The notes: a model not told the origin generated them from the sequence alone. DNA of 64,000 nucleotides from Trichoplusia ni (GCF_003590095.1 NC_039491.1:3038001-3102000); one strand, 5' to 3'. Shown: positions 39,801 through 51,667, counted from the first letter of the stretch. A program made the numbers and translations.

Positions 39801-42800
39801 AAACAGAAGATATTGTCTAACATCAGATTCTCGTTTAGACCTTATTTTAGGATTTTATTCGTGCCTGAATGTATTCCTTTTCTTCAAAACAATTATGTAT
39901 TTTGTAGCTGATTTTGCATTTATTCTTTAGAAAGCTTATTAATATTGTAATAATTAAAAAAAAATCTACTTGAAATAAACGGCAAACGCCGTTTTAGAAA
40001 AAAGAGAGTCCGTACTGTAGGTATGTACAAAAGGGTTCGACGGCGTGCGTAGCTTCTTGCGTAAGTTGCTACAACCTGATTGGTTGAAAAGGCCACGCCC
40101 AATGCGTAAGCCAAACCAAGAATTCGACAGGCCCTTACGACGGCCCTTTCATACTCTTAAAGTCTTTGCGAGCCTAGTAATCTGTGTTATATTATAAATA
40201 ATTTAAAGGGCTCCCCGATAATATTTTATTTGACAACAAACAGTTTATTATTTGTAATGACTAATAATAATAGGGGTGTGTAAAGAATGCAGTTGTTTAA
40301 TTTTTGGACATTTTCATTTGATATGCCTTCACACCTAACTTTTAACCAATGGATTAAGAAATTAACCACGGTAATCACGGTCATAATTTTGTTTCTAAGA
40401 AGAAATCTCCATAATTAACAGTAATTAAAAATGTAAATTATTAAAAAGGGCCCGCCTGGAGCCCTCGAAGAAGGTGTAAATGACAGACGGGGCTTCTTTG
40501 TAGTGAGAAATAATGGGCATGTCACTCCCAATGACTTTGTGTACCAGGCGCACATAAGTAGGTAGGAGGCGCAGAAAGGGCTTTGATACTGAACCTTTAT
40601 ACGAGACATTTTACTGTTCCGAACGTTTTTATAAGTCTTGAAACAGAACGAAGCTACAAGCCACTGTTGTTACACCTACATATACATATTTCAATTATTT
40701 TATTATTTGACTTATTGGTGGTTTACGGAGGAAATAATGTTTATCGAACAACTTGCTAACCTAAAGTAGCAAAATACATAATGAAACTTGGAAACTGTGT
40801 TTAAACAATAGAATAGCTATAATTTATATAATTGTTAAAAATAACAAAAATATGTGGAAAGTGGATAAAGAAATAAATTGATTTATTTAAATAAATATTT
40901 ATTTATTTATTAAATGAAAAAGTATGATAAAGTGTTTCATAAAATGTGTATTATATGCTTAAACATGTTTAATAATAAACTATAGATAAGCCTTCAAGAC
41001 AATAATTAAAGTACCTCATGACGTTCTGTAATTAACAGAATAAAGAAAATTATAGCTAGAACCAAAGAAAAATTTCCCCGAACAAGAGTTATTTTTCTCT
41101 AGCGACATTCCGACAAAGATGGCCTCACTTGAATCCCATGTACCAGGCAAACATGATTTGAAAGCGGCTGTACGAATTCCAACAAAAATATTTCTTCACT
41201 CGGTATGGCTCGGGTAAAAGTTAACAATTACTTTACAAATGTAGAGTTCGTAGGTTAACTGAAGTTACTAGAGGTTTTAGAAATACAGTAAATACTATTA
41301 CCATACTCTTTTCACATGTTCTAAGTCGACAAAAATATGAACAAGGCAATGTTCTTGTAATTCTGATGTTTTTAACCATCTTGGTTCTAAGTATACAATA
41401 AACACATAATTTTCATAGAGCTACCGACTCTACCTCTCAACTGTGTTATTATGATGTCGGAGAGTTTAAAATAAAATAAAAACTGATTTAAATTATTAAT
41501 TTCTTTTTTGCAAGAAATATCTATAACATCAAGTTCGAACGATTTCGTAGCAGCTGCTACGAATGATTTCATTCACGACTTTGGCAGTATGACGTCATCG
41601 CATATAGAGCTTTGCTACAGCGTTAGTAGAGGTTTGCCCTACGTAGTATAAATACGACGGTATATGTAGAGTTTGCACACGCGCCCCAACCCACGCACAT
41701 TTCCACACCCCTCACGTCAACAGCTGACTACACACTGACGACACACGTGTGTGAAGAGCCTCCACCCCGTTTATGCTACCCTGGTACTAATAGCCCACAT
41801 GTGCAACCCTTTCTGACACGTGGTCGTGCGTGATCTCACACACTACTATAACAAAATTATTAAGTACGGTAAATGTTATTAATTAAGGACATGTGTGTAG
41901 TTAGGAGCTACAGTGTTTTTCATTTGGTGGTAATGTATTCAAATCGGAAATTTTTGGGGCAGGCGGAAACCTTAAAGTAGTAATTAAAATAAACCAGATG
42001 TGTTCTTGAATAACAACTATACCTTACTAAAATAATTTATTTAAAGAATTACAGTACTAAAACAATTCATACAGAACACGAGTATGAAACACGTGTAATG
42101 CACACATGTGTAAAGTGACACAGCCACGCGCGATGAACAATGAACCTATCTTCGGAGGCACAACACAAGCAGAGTCGTGGTTGTAAGCGTACAGTAACAG
42201 CCGCTGTCTGCGCCGTCGCACACGCCCCGTGACGCAGTGACATGCGTCAACACTGACTAGTACACCAGGCCCGCAGCCGGCCGAAGAGGTGCATTGCCCT
42301 TCATTACACCACCGACCAACGTAACATGAACTGTAGTTTACTGCACGCTCAGATCCCTCTGTTTCCCTCCAACGTACGTTCGTTGCACTTGTAGGGAAGC
42401 GTAGAGGGGAAAGAGACCAAATTATCGTAGAGGGCAGACAATGTGGTTCTCGAAGTCGTTCTCTGTCTTTCACATTGCCGCTGTATGCATTGCCTCACGC
42501 CTGTGTGTTTACTAACACAGATAAATTATTTTTACTTTTGTAGCTCCACACTAGTGACTCAAAGAAATGTTCCATGCATGTCTGTGCGGATTAATTCAAT
42601 GAATTGTTGGCTTACACCAATAATAATAATTTTTTCCATTATAAACTGCACATAGATACTATAGAGTTTTATCCAATACAGTAAAAAGTAGACGGTGAGA
42701 GAACGATTTTAGATCGTGATCGAACCGTGAAAAATGGTGCAATCAAAAAGGTAGAGTTTGGTTTCACGAAAACGCGCAAAACAATCAACTGTTGACTATT

Positions 42801-45800
42801 ATTTTGCTCTATTAGGAGTAATCCAAGCTTATATAGATGTCCAACTAAAGCATTTTTTTATGTCAGTCCTAGTGATCCAGGCGTGTCTGGATTAAAGCCT
42901 ATTGACGTCAAAAACTCATAACAAAAGTAACAAAGTAAATAATAAATTATGTTATGTTAAAAAGCGATACAAACAAGTTATCTTCTTTACTTTATGAATT
43001 CCTGATACATTGTATCATGTGTTTACGCATTTTTGTCACCATGATAATTTAATTTACATTTTATTTGAAATCTATATATGCAATGTTAAAACGACATTCA
43101 ATTTTTATAGTACCTACAGGTTTTTTAACTATCGTTTCGCTATTTTTAGATCAATACTTAAAAAGATGCATGTTAGACACATGCATCGGTGAGCTAGTTG
43201 AAAACGTGACGTCATAGTACACCTTCTCATATGCAATAAGCACCTATTACTTAGGCTGAATACCGAACACCTTCTATCAAGTTAGGCGCTCCTAGTAAAC
43301 GATCCACCTTTGACGCGAACGGGTTACGTTCAATGAACTAACGTTGCTTTTGCAATGCTAATATTGCCAAGTTATTTGTTAGTTAGTAATGTTTGTACGT
43401 TATTATTGTTTAAGTGGTTATATTAACTTAATACTTATATTTTGCAAAAAATATATTACTTATGCGTTTTTTATATTAAAGCTTTATTGTTTCATTAATT
43501 GAATCAGATAACAAAACAAGATAAATAAATAAAATTTAAGAGCAGCCCGCCCGTTGTCACTTGAAAGTTGAATATAAAAAAACACCCTTCCAAACTTTGT
43601 ACCTGCGGAATAACCTCCTACCATGTTCTGACAACCTAGTCAAAGTTGACGTCATAACACGAGAAAATAAAAATACTTTTTCCCATCGGAAAAAATCTAC
43701 TATGATAATTAGGGATGACGAGCTTTAAGAAAAAGCTACCATCGATTGACATTTGCCAAATTCAATTGTTTTTTAATGTAGTTTTGTCCCATTAGGAGGA
43801 GTCCTTTGGTCGTTAGTGTTGTTCACTAACAAAATAAGCCACTTTTTATATTTGAAAAACAAAAAGTATTTCAATTACATTTGCCTTATCTTTTTACTTT
43901 GTCGGGTAACACACACAGCTTTACCTTGTTCACAACAAAGGCCGGGCCTGCCTACACAGCACCCCACACCCGCACAACGTGACGCGGCCGTGACGGCGGC
44001 TATTCGGAAGCTGCAGCCTCCCTGCAACCCATAGTACCCTGGTATAAAAAGGGGGCAAACCATTGTCCTTACGCACACGCATTTTTTACGTAACAATGAC
44101 TTTTTGGCGACAAACAATAAAGATTATTATTGTTATTGTGCCTTCTCAATAAGCACATTGTAGAGATAACAAGGTTTTCTAGCTAGGCTTTTTTTAATTT
44201 CTGCTCTAAAACACTATAGTTTCATGTTATAGACATTTTCGTTAAGATTTGAAAGAAGGTTTTCGTTGTAAGGACGATATTTTTAAGGTTTACAATTTTT
44301 ACATCGTGTCTTCTCACTCCCGCACGTTGATAAAATTGAATAAGGAAGCAAAAGGACGAAGTACGTCACAAGGGACGAATTAAATGAAATGTAGAGCCGT
44401 CCCGATCCTTTGTTTGTAGAAACGAGATAAACATGTTTATCACATAATATGTGTTCTTTGTCTTTTTTAATTAGTCCTAATTGTCCGATATTTATATAAA
44501 TTAATGTAATTGAAGTGCTCTTTGAGGTGTGTATGAAATCAAGCAAGTCTTTTATTAGAAACTTAACTACATTTACAAATGTAGAGCACTTATGCAATAC
44601 TTTAAAAACCTTTATTTCTTACTAAATTGTAGGAATGTAGAGTAAATATTTCTATTTGAAATTGAAAATTTGGCTTGAACCCTCATTATTTGAAAATAAT
44701 TTGTTTAAATTTAAAGCAAGTGTTTTGTTTTCACACATATTTATAAATTGTACGTAGTAGTTATCGCAGTGAAGTGCATTATCATTATCAATGTTGTTTG
44801 TACGTAGTTGGCTGAGTGAATGGCCGCCGCTGCCGATCCAGCGACAGACGGTCGTTGCCTTTTATCCTTGAGTATCCTTGAACAGGACGACGCGTCAGAC
44901 TTAAACCTCTTATATCTTATAACGCCCTGGTACCTCGCAGGATATTTCGTCCCTTTGGGAATATAACGGACCATCCTTAAGGGATTTTTCTTTTACATTT
45001 TTTATCGAGAAGGCCAAGTAATCCTTGCGATTACATGCTTTGTAACTTTTGTTTTATTTTTACGAGCAAAATTTATATTGTATACGTTATTGTATTATTT
45101 TATTATCTTTATGGCAATAATTAGTGCTTCTTCATTAATTAACTTAATTCCATAATTAGTTCTTTTTAAAGAAACGTTAAGTAAATTAGACGTTTAACAT
45201 CTGAATTAAAAACCGTGACGAAGTATTTTCAGTCGTTACTCTAAGTAACGTGTTACAACAGCTGTTTACTAATTTTCATACAACGTAGTACAACGACTCT
45301 TCGATCTTATGCTACCCTAGCGCTTTCTGACGTCATTTTAGCCATTACAATGTAACAAATTACATCCTTCATTTTATTACTCTCAGCAGTCTCCACCCCT
45401 ATATCTCGTATGAAAGGGAAAGGACAGAGTACTTCTTCGTGGTTTCTGAAGTCCTACTAGTTGTTGACGTCATTCCAATAGAATCCACATCCCTTGGGTA
45501 CCCCTCGAACATTGACCTTTGCTGGAAGAGAGAACTCATGTGGAGGATTAAGTTCATATACCTGTCTGTGCTACGTATAGCTTGAATAAGTGAGTCTTGT
45601 ATGTTTCAATTACATCTACGTGGCCAAAAAAAAACTATGTACTGCGGTTTAAAAAAACCAGACGTGCGACAAATCAAAAGTTCATATCAAATGGTGTTTT
45701 TTTTTTTAATAAAGGACCTTTTTAACCCAGGCAGTCACTCTAACAAAATAAGATCTCCATAGTTAGCTATACAACACAGCGCCGCGCCGCGCCGGTCGGC

Positions 45801-48800
45801 ACGCCCCCAACAATGAAAATAAAAGGACCCCGCGGTCGGGAGCAAGGCTAAAACGAGAGGGTGGATTCCGTTGTCTGTTGTCCTTGTTGCACCAATGAGC
45901 TTTCGAAAGCTTTTGGTCCCGCCAACCTCCTTATTCCCTATGCTGCCCTGGTACATTCCCGCGCCACAAACGCCACTGTCGCTAGCCGCTTTCTCCTTCT
46001 CGTGAACTTTTTAGCTATCGTAATCGAGAAAGGGACGTTATATTTATTGCTTATGTCTCGTTCTACAGCATGAATTGTTCTCCACGTAAATGATATAAGA
46101 ATTTATAGTCATGTAGAGTTATAATTTACTCTGTAAAGTAGTATCTACATTAAAAATTGCCATTTCGGAAGCTTTTTTTAAATAATTAACTTATATTTGA
46201 GAAATTAATGAGGTTTTTTATTATTTCAGTATGTTGGGGAGCACGTATGTCTCAGCAAGGGCCTTTGATGCCGACCGCAACTGCTCCGGTTCTGACATCC
46301 ATGATGGCTCGGTCCCCGGTCCCGCTGACCATCATACAGGAGCAGCCCACGGTGCCAGCGCCGCCTATCTGTGCTGACGCTACTGACATCACCACGCCCT
46401 TATCCAGGCTTCGCAGCGCTATGAAAAACCCGGCCTACACACAAATGAACGCGTTCTTTGATGCTTTTCTTATATTCTATACTGACGAACATTTGGTAAG
46501 AACTTTAGAATCTAAAAACTCTACCTATAATTACATTCAATTTGATTTATTAGTGTGCCTCAAATAGTATCTCATATCTCTAACGTTTTTGGACAGGATA
46601 ATTAGCTAATATTTTAAATTATATTGTTTTTATATATATAGTGTTAACATTTTGTAGAGTCACAAATTTCTACGCGTGTGTTTGTAATTTTACAATTACA
46701 AATCTGGGTATGTTTCATCGTTTGGGGGTCTACATAATGTGAGAATGTCCACGAGATCATTAATTCGTCGTCATCATTTGTTGATGACTTTAAAATCCCT
46801 TATTTCTCTGGTCTAATCTATTTTATTCTATTTAAAAAGCAAAAGTGGTTAGTAATTAAAAGGGCCGTAAATTGCGAGTATCATCTTAGGATTATTTATT
46901 TTTTAATCAGAGCGAAGAGCCGTTACAACCAGAGCGTCGCTTGGAGTACATCAGCGGCTGGGATGGTGCGGGCACTGGGGCCGTGCTGGCAGACGGCGGC
47001 GCGGCTGTGTGGGTGCCGTCCGGCGACGTGCGCCGCGCGAGGACCATGCTAACCTGCGCCTGGCTCGTCATTGATGCCGACGACCCTAGCCAGCCGACGG
47101 TCGCCGAGTGGATTTCCGTGAGTTTAAACCCTAATTTTCGAAATCAATGTGTTTTTTTGAGGAAGCAATATAAATTTAATGTAACAAAATAATTAAATAT
47201 CGGTTTTAAAAGTTTTATAAAAAAAGGATTTCTCTTTCCGATTAGTATTGAAATATCGTGTACCATCGTGTGCTTAACTAGATGCATTAGTATTGTGCTC
47301 TTTTTAGGAGAGGTTAGCACGCAGCGGTCGCGTAGGCGGCGACGCTCGTTTGACGTCGGTAGGAGAATGGCAGGGCCTATCCACGGCCCTACAGCGCGAG
47401 GGCCTACAGTTAGTGCACATACCTACATTGGTTGACCAGCTCTGGAACGAGGAACCCGACCCAGATCGCAGGAGGCCAGACTTTCCTAAAACCGTTGCAA
47501 AAAATTACGAAATGGAACACGCTGGTAAATTCTTCTTTTTCTTTTTTAATGCATTTAATGCATTTCTCTTAAGATTCAAAACGATTATCTACTACATCAA
47601 CTTAATTCTAGGCGAAAGCTGGCGCGACAAAGTGACTGCGGTCCGAAACGAATTACGCTCTGTGGGGGCCGACGCTTTGATCGTGACAGCGTTAGATGAG
47701 GTGGCGTGGTTGCTGAACGTGCGCGGGCGGGACCTGCCTTACGCGCGCCTGCTCAAGGCCTTCGTGGTGGTGAGCATGCGCGACGTGCGCGTCTTTGTCC
47801 CGCCGGGAAAGCTGTCCGTGCACGTGCGCGACGCGCTCGCTGTGTACAACTGCGTCACTAACAACTGTACGAGGTGGGTGGCGTCATTGGACTCAATGGA
47901 CTACTATATGATCAAAATTAAGATGCTTACATTTTTGCGACACAGAACAACAAAAAGGGTTCCGTAGTGGCTTGAACTGCTCATGTCAAAAAAACTGTAC
48001 ATTTTTTTGGTACCATTTTAATTATCAATTAATGACATCAGTAAATCATTACGCATCAGTAGATAAACCAGAGAATAACTGTAAAATAAATACTTCTTTT
48101 TTATTAGAGTAAGCGAGTACACTACCATCTACTCGGAGCTACGCCGTGCACCTGAGTCTAAGATCTTGATCCCGGCCGCGGGCACCTTCCAGCGCGGTGC
48201 GTCAGCTGCCATCGCTCAGAGCGTGCCGCCCGCCAAGCGCGTGTTCCTGCTCTCGCCCATCATTTATCTGAAGGCGCAGAAGAATGAGGCTGAGGTCAAA
48301 GGCATGAAGAAGGCACATTTACGCGATGCCGTCGCTATGTGCACTTTACTGAATTATTTAGAGGTGAGGTTGTAATTCTTGTACGACTTGAACTTTTGAT
48401 TCGATACTGCTAAAAACCTCTTAACAGTACGTCAGTATAAGTGACATACGGCAGAACCCAGTAGCTATCGATAAATCGAAATATCGAAAACAAATAGACA
48501 TCTTTATATCCAACTAACTTCTCTTCTCACTCTTATTTATAGGGTTATTTTTTATGATACAACTAATAACTTCTATCTCAGACTAAGTCGGGTCTCAGCG
48601 AGATGTCAGTGGAGGTGACGGTGGACATCACCCGAGAGACGCAGGCGGGCTACGTGGGCCCCTCCATGAAGACCCGCGTGGCATACGCTGCCAACGCCGC
48701 GGACCCCGACTACAGAGCCACTAACGTTACCAACAGACGCATCTTCAAGAACGCTACCCTCGTTATACAGTCTGGGGGGCAGTATGATGGTCAGTTACTC

Positions 48801-50116
48801 GTAGCTTTAAATCTCAAATTTCCTTTTCCGTTTACTAACTAGGTTGTTGTGTAAGTTAAAGGAATTAACTAAAGTAACGTTAATACGAAGTCTGTGGCTC
48901 TATATACAGACATAATGTTCAGTAGTCATACCAAATTCTTCTTCGAAGTAGCACAAGGCCACATTTCGACTTCCGAGTCAGTGAGAACTTCAAATAATAT
49001 AACATTGATATAAACAGAGGGTACAACAGTGGTAACTCGCACTGTTCACTATGGGACACCGTCACGGGACGAGCGGCGCGCGTACACGACGGTGATGAGG
49101 TCTATGGCGGCGCTAGCGGGGCTGCGCGCGCCCGCCGCGCTGCCTGCCGCGCACGCGGACCCCGTGGCACGCGCGCCGCTGTGGGCCGCCAAACAAGACT
49201 ACCCACATCCCACCGGACATGGGGTTGGAGCTGCCCTGGCTAGGAGAGAAGGTAGAAACCCTTCAATCTTAATACAAATATACAAGTAAAAAATCTTAAA
49301 TTTTTAATTCAAAGCAAACTACATCGGCTGGTAGTTTTTCTTTATTTCTCCATACGTTTGCACATACGTAACGGTCAGAAAATAATACGTAAGTAGGAAA
49401 TAACCGCTGATCCCGATTTATTCACAGATCCAGTAGTCCTAGATTACAGACAAGACACTAATCTGCACACCCTAAGAGAAGGATACTTTATTACGATTGG
49501 TAAGTTAACTAGGGATCATTATGTTGATACATCCGGCAATGTCTCATATCGACAATAAATCATATTTATTCCAAGCAAATAAATGTCTAATTATTGCCTA
49601 ATTTATAACAGAGCCCGGTTGGTATGAACCTGGTAAATATGGCGTCCGTCTGGGGAACATTTTTGAAGTGGTATCCAGACCTAACGGGTACCTAGGGTTC
49701 AAAGAGTCTACTCTGCTGCCCTACGATCCCAAGTTGATTGACAAAGCTTTGCTGACCGAGTATGAGGTAATGTATTGCATCATGAGCAGGATCTTTAGAC
49801 ATTTTTAATAATTTTGCAACATCAGCTTGGAAAAGCCTGGTAATAGAGTTCTAAATAAACAAAACTTAAATAGTCTTTATTGTTTTTCTAGATAACATGG
49901 CTAAACGGGTACAACGACAGAATAAGAAAAGAAGTTGGCCCTGAATTGAAGGCAAGAGGTCTGACGGACGTTTACTACTGGATGATGAACAAGACGATAC
50001 CATTCGAACTGCCATCTAAAGCCAAGAAACTAACAAGCAGCTCCGCCGAGCCCAATGTTGTTCAAAAGGTCACTAACATAATTCTTGCTATAACTGTCCT
50101 CCATGTTGTAGTATGA
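30838..50116 (+). CDS. Aminopeptidase P-like protein (M24), catalytically degenerate, probably GPI-anchored
   Basis: Eleven exons in consistent phase: 30838-30883, 46230-46495, 46911-47117, 47308-47524, 47612-47873, 48108-48363, 48582-48789, 49018-49251, 49428-49499, 49612-49766, 49892-50116; 715 residues. There is a signal peptide (MWGVLHILAVATFG), two creatinase-type N-terminal domains (about residues 105-390) and an M24 pita-bread domain (about 395-620). N-glycosylation sequons include NCT, NVT, NAT and NKT, and a hydrophobic tail follows Ser/Ala residues, suggesting a GPI signal as in XPNPEP2. Active enzymes remove N-terminal residues preceding proline. Here the motif with both Asp ligands reads QYDEGTTVVTRT (Glu488, Val492). 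His403, His551, His555 and Glu590 remain, but the last His is Arg564 and the last Glu is Gly604. The frame is otherwise intact, suggesting a pseudoenzyme. The link to the distant first exon rests on phase (1 to 1) and on supplying a signal peptide. Confidence 0.88.
33089..33221. mobile_element. Nested foldback element with four internal hairpins
   Basis: The outer arms ACGCATTC (33101-33108) and GAATGCGT (33204-33211) pair, with weaker outward continuation (TTTTT against AAAAA). Inside or overlapping are ATTCATCCG/CGGATGAAT (33105-33113, 33117-33125), CATTTCATT/AATGAAATG (33129-33137, 33142-33150), CCTTTTTAAA/TTTAAAAAGG (33160-33169, 33174-33183) and GCATTC/GAATGC (33195-33200, 33204-33209), all perfect with loops of 3-4 bases. 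Likely a MITE-like element. Confidence 0.6.
34745..35165 (+). mobile_element. 5'-truncated non-LTR retrotransposon, 3' end
   Basis: In one frame, about 34781-34938, the end of a reverse transcriptase ORF is readable (SIKIYNKLPESFRNEKKLR, then KYYYSVQEFFND and a stop), a C-terminal pattern common in insect LINE polyproteins. It is followed by an AT-rich 3' UTR, CACAATTGTTACTATTATCC, AATAAA and a TATTGAG-type tail (AGTATTGAGTATTGAGT). Only the last 50 or so codons remain. Confidence 0.75.
38474..38516 (-). mobile_element. Short LINE 3' remnant
   Basis: On the minus strand it reads ...CACATTGTGGAATGC...GTATTGAGTATTGAGT, resembling the last roughly 45 bases of the LINE at 34745-35165, including its TATTGAG tail. 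It is very short, so the assignment is tentative. Confidence 0.45.
40876..40914. repeat. Overlapping AT palindromes
   Basis: ATTTATTTAAATAAAT and AAATAAATATTTATTT overlap in a run of TTTA/AAAT units. This is simple AT-rich sequence able to extrude a cruciform; no function is apparent. Confidence 0.5.
41544..41563. repeat. 20-bp perfect palindrome
   Basis: TTCGTAGCAGCTGCTACGAA is its own reverse complement, with a CAGCTG E-box at its centre. It lies 26 bases upstream of a TGACGTCA site in the first intron of the aminopeptidase P-like gene. Confidence 0.85.
41590..45472. promoter_or_regulatory. Cluster of six TGACGTCA (CRE/ATF-type) sites
   Basis: Exact TGACGTCA palindromes are at 41590-41597, 42903-42910, 43207-43214, 43647-43654, 45328-45335 and 45465-45472; five of the six continue as TGACGTCAT. 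Only two more were found elsewhere in the window (17755-17762, in exon 4 of the mannosidase, and 26115-26122). This octamer is the classical binding site of CREB/ATF bZIP factors. The sites are seen; function as an enhancer is inferred. Confidence 0.55.
47525..47611 (+). other. 87-bp stop-free in-frame intron (intron 4)
   Basis: The intron between exons 4 and 5 of the aminopeptidase P-like gene is a multiple of three and has no stop in frame, so retention would insert 29 mostly hydrophobic residues (a phenylalanine run, then NAFNAF). Its donor GTAAAT and acceptor TTCTAG and the family alignment favour removal. Confidence 0.6.
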
Positions 50117-50841
50117 GACTATAATTTATATTGACGCAGTGACAGTTGTATCACCTGAACTGACAATTTTAAAATTACCTAAATGTAAAATGTAAGTTAA
50201 TGTTAATGTAAGCACATTCATTATACTCGCATAATCAGGCAAAAAGATTTTTTAGTATACTTTATTCTGTGCTAATCCCCTGTAAGATCGCGAAAAAAAA
50301 ATTAAGTGGTTTATCATGGCCGTACAGATTTGTCATAATTTTAGGTACGTACTGTATTTAAGAAAGAAGAAAAAAAATATAAGAAGGCCATCAACATTTT
50401 AAGCACATATCGTAAATTATAAAACATTATTACATGGCGGTGTTTAATTTAAGTCTTTTAAATAAAAAACATTTAAAACTTAGTGGATTTGTTGTAGAGT
50501 AGATAGCAATTTTTAATTGTAAGGTATTTTATCTATCTTAAAGTTACATAGAGTGCCTTTTGAGTACGAATGTTTATCCGAGATGGTGCCTTCTAGTAAT
50601 GGAATTGTGAGCAATTTTCTTCAATGAATTGAGAATTATTTATTACTTGCTGGTAGAGTGAATGTATTTTATAGTAGTATTTTACTATAGTAGTTGTGTT
50701 TAAGCATGTCTCTTTAGAATATACATAAAACTTTATTATAAGAATAATATAATTATTGATTTATTTAGTATCGTTATTATAATTCGTTATTAGTCTACTT
50801 CTACGTTTTTCTAGTATTTTCCCGGCATTTATAAATTGTAG

Positions 50842-51043
50842 TCCCTACTAATATTATAAATGCGAAAGTAACTGTCTGTCTGTAACGCTTTCACGTCTAA
50901 TCCACTGAACTGATTTTAATGAAATATGGTACAGAGATAGAGTTGACCTTGAGAAAGAACATAGGATAGTTTATATCTCGCACTCTTGAAAGGTTCTCTT
51001 GGAAACGCGATATAACCGACCTCGACGCGGGCGAAAAGCTAGT
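50842..51043 (-). mobile_element. Lepidopteran interspersed repeat, copy 2
   Basis: Reverse-oriented copy of the 20568 element: it begins TCCCTACTAATATTATAAAT and ends GGGCGAAAAGCTAGT. It lies in the 3' UTR of the aminopeptidase P-like gene. Confidence 0.75.
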
Positions 51044-51657
51044 CGTTAAATAAAATTTCCTTTCCAGGTCTAGTTAATTGTTAGATATACCAAAACCGAA
51101 TCAAATCCATGCTGAATAAATTAATGTTTACATTATTTCAGCTGTATCAGCATTCATTATTTATTCAAATGGTTAATACAATTATTAAAGGAATCAGTTT
51201 CGCTTTACATTTTTTAGGATTTAACCACATGATTTAATCGTATTTTTAAAATAGTGCCTCTAATTTAAATTATAATTAAGTAAGTAAGAAAATGGTAATA
51301 TCAAGCACCGAGTGCCTTATTGAAAAAGTAGTGTGTAAAAATATAGTAATAAATGTGTAGTCTTTCTTGTAAGTGTTTTTGTAATTATGTTAAATGTTGA
51401 TGTATGTCATTGCGACAAAAAATCTTAATATGCACAAAATTTATAGTTAGATGATTAATGTCATAAATCTTTGTGGATTTAACTATTTATCCAATTTGCA
51501 CCTTGTAAACTTATAAAGTTACCACTTATTTATTATACTATTGTAATAGGTATGTAGTTGTTGTAATTTAATGTTTAAAAGGTGTGTGTGACGTAATTGT
51601 GTCCGTATAGCGTTGCTTCACTGCCAATCTTTGCATATCATAACCATAATATTGTGC

Positions 51658-51667
51658 AATAAATAAA
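51658..51667 (+). terminator. Polyadenylation signal of the aminopeptidase P-like gene
   Basis: Overlapping AATAAATAAA about 1.54 kb downstream of the stop. The stretch between holds an AT-rich 3' UTR with one repeat insertion. Earlier signals may also be used. Confidence 0.45.

Larger units (their letters stand above)
36564..45954 (+). repeat. Recurrent motif TTATGCTRCCCTGGTAC, six copies
   Basis: Related 14-17-mers, all on the plus strand: TTTATGTTGCCCTGGTA (36564-36580), TTTATGCTACCCTGGTA (41770-41786), CATAGTACCCTGGTA (44030-44044), CTTATAACGCCCTGGTACC (44916-44934), CTTATGCTACCCTAG (45306-45320) and CTATGCTGCCCTGGTAC (45938-45954). They sit mostly in GC-richer islands of the 15.3-kb intron. 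The 44030 copy runs into TATAAAAAG. I do not recognise the motif. Confidence 0.6.
30884..46229. other. 15.3-kb first intron of the aminopeptidase P-like gene
   Basis: No protein-coding gene is recognised inside it. It contains a nested foldback (33089-33221), a LINE 3' fragment (34745-35165) and short palindromes. GC-richer islands lie near 34440-34620, 35840-36010, 36400-36740, 37440-37680, 38210-38340, 41640-41830, 42100-42400, 43920-44060 and 45770-45990. Recurring short motifs are concentrated at 36.5-46 kb. A long regulatory first intron is the simplest reading, but none of the elements is proven. Confidence 0.55.

Noticed and set aside
42057..42473. Minus-strand frame of 138 codons
   Set aside because: It lies in a GC-richer intron island where stops are rarer; composition is irregular, no domain or splice context was seen.
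42770..43850. Possible segmental duplication (CTATTAGGAGTAATCC near 42810 and CCATTAGGAGGAGTCC near 43789)
   Set aside because: Similarity is limited to about 15 bases with weak flanks; not enough to claim a duplication.
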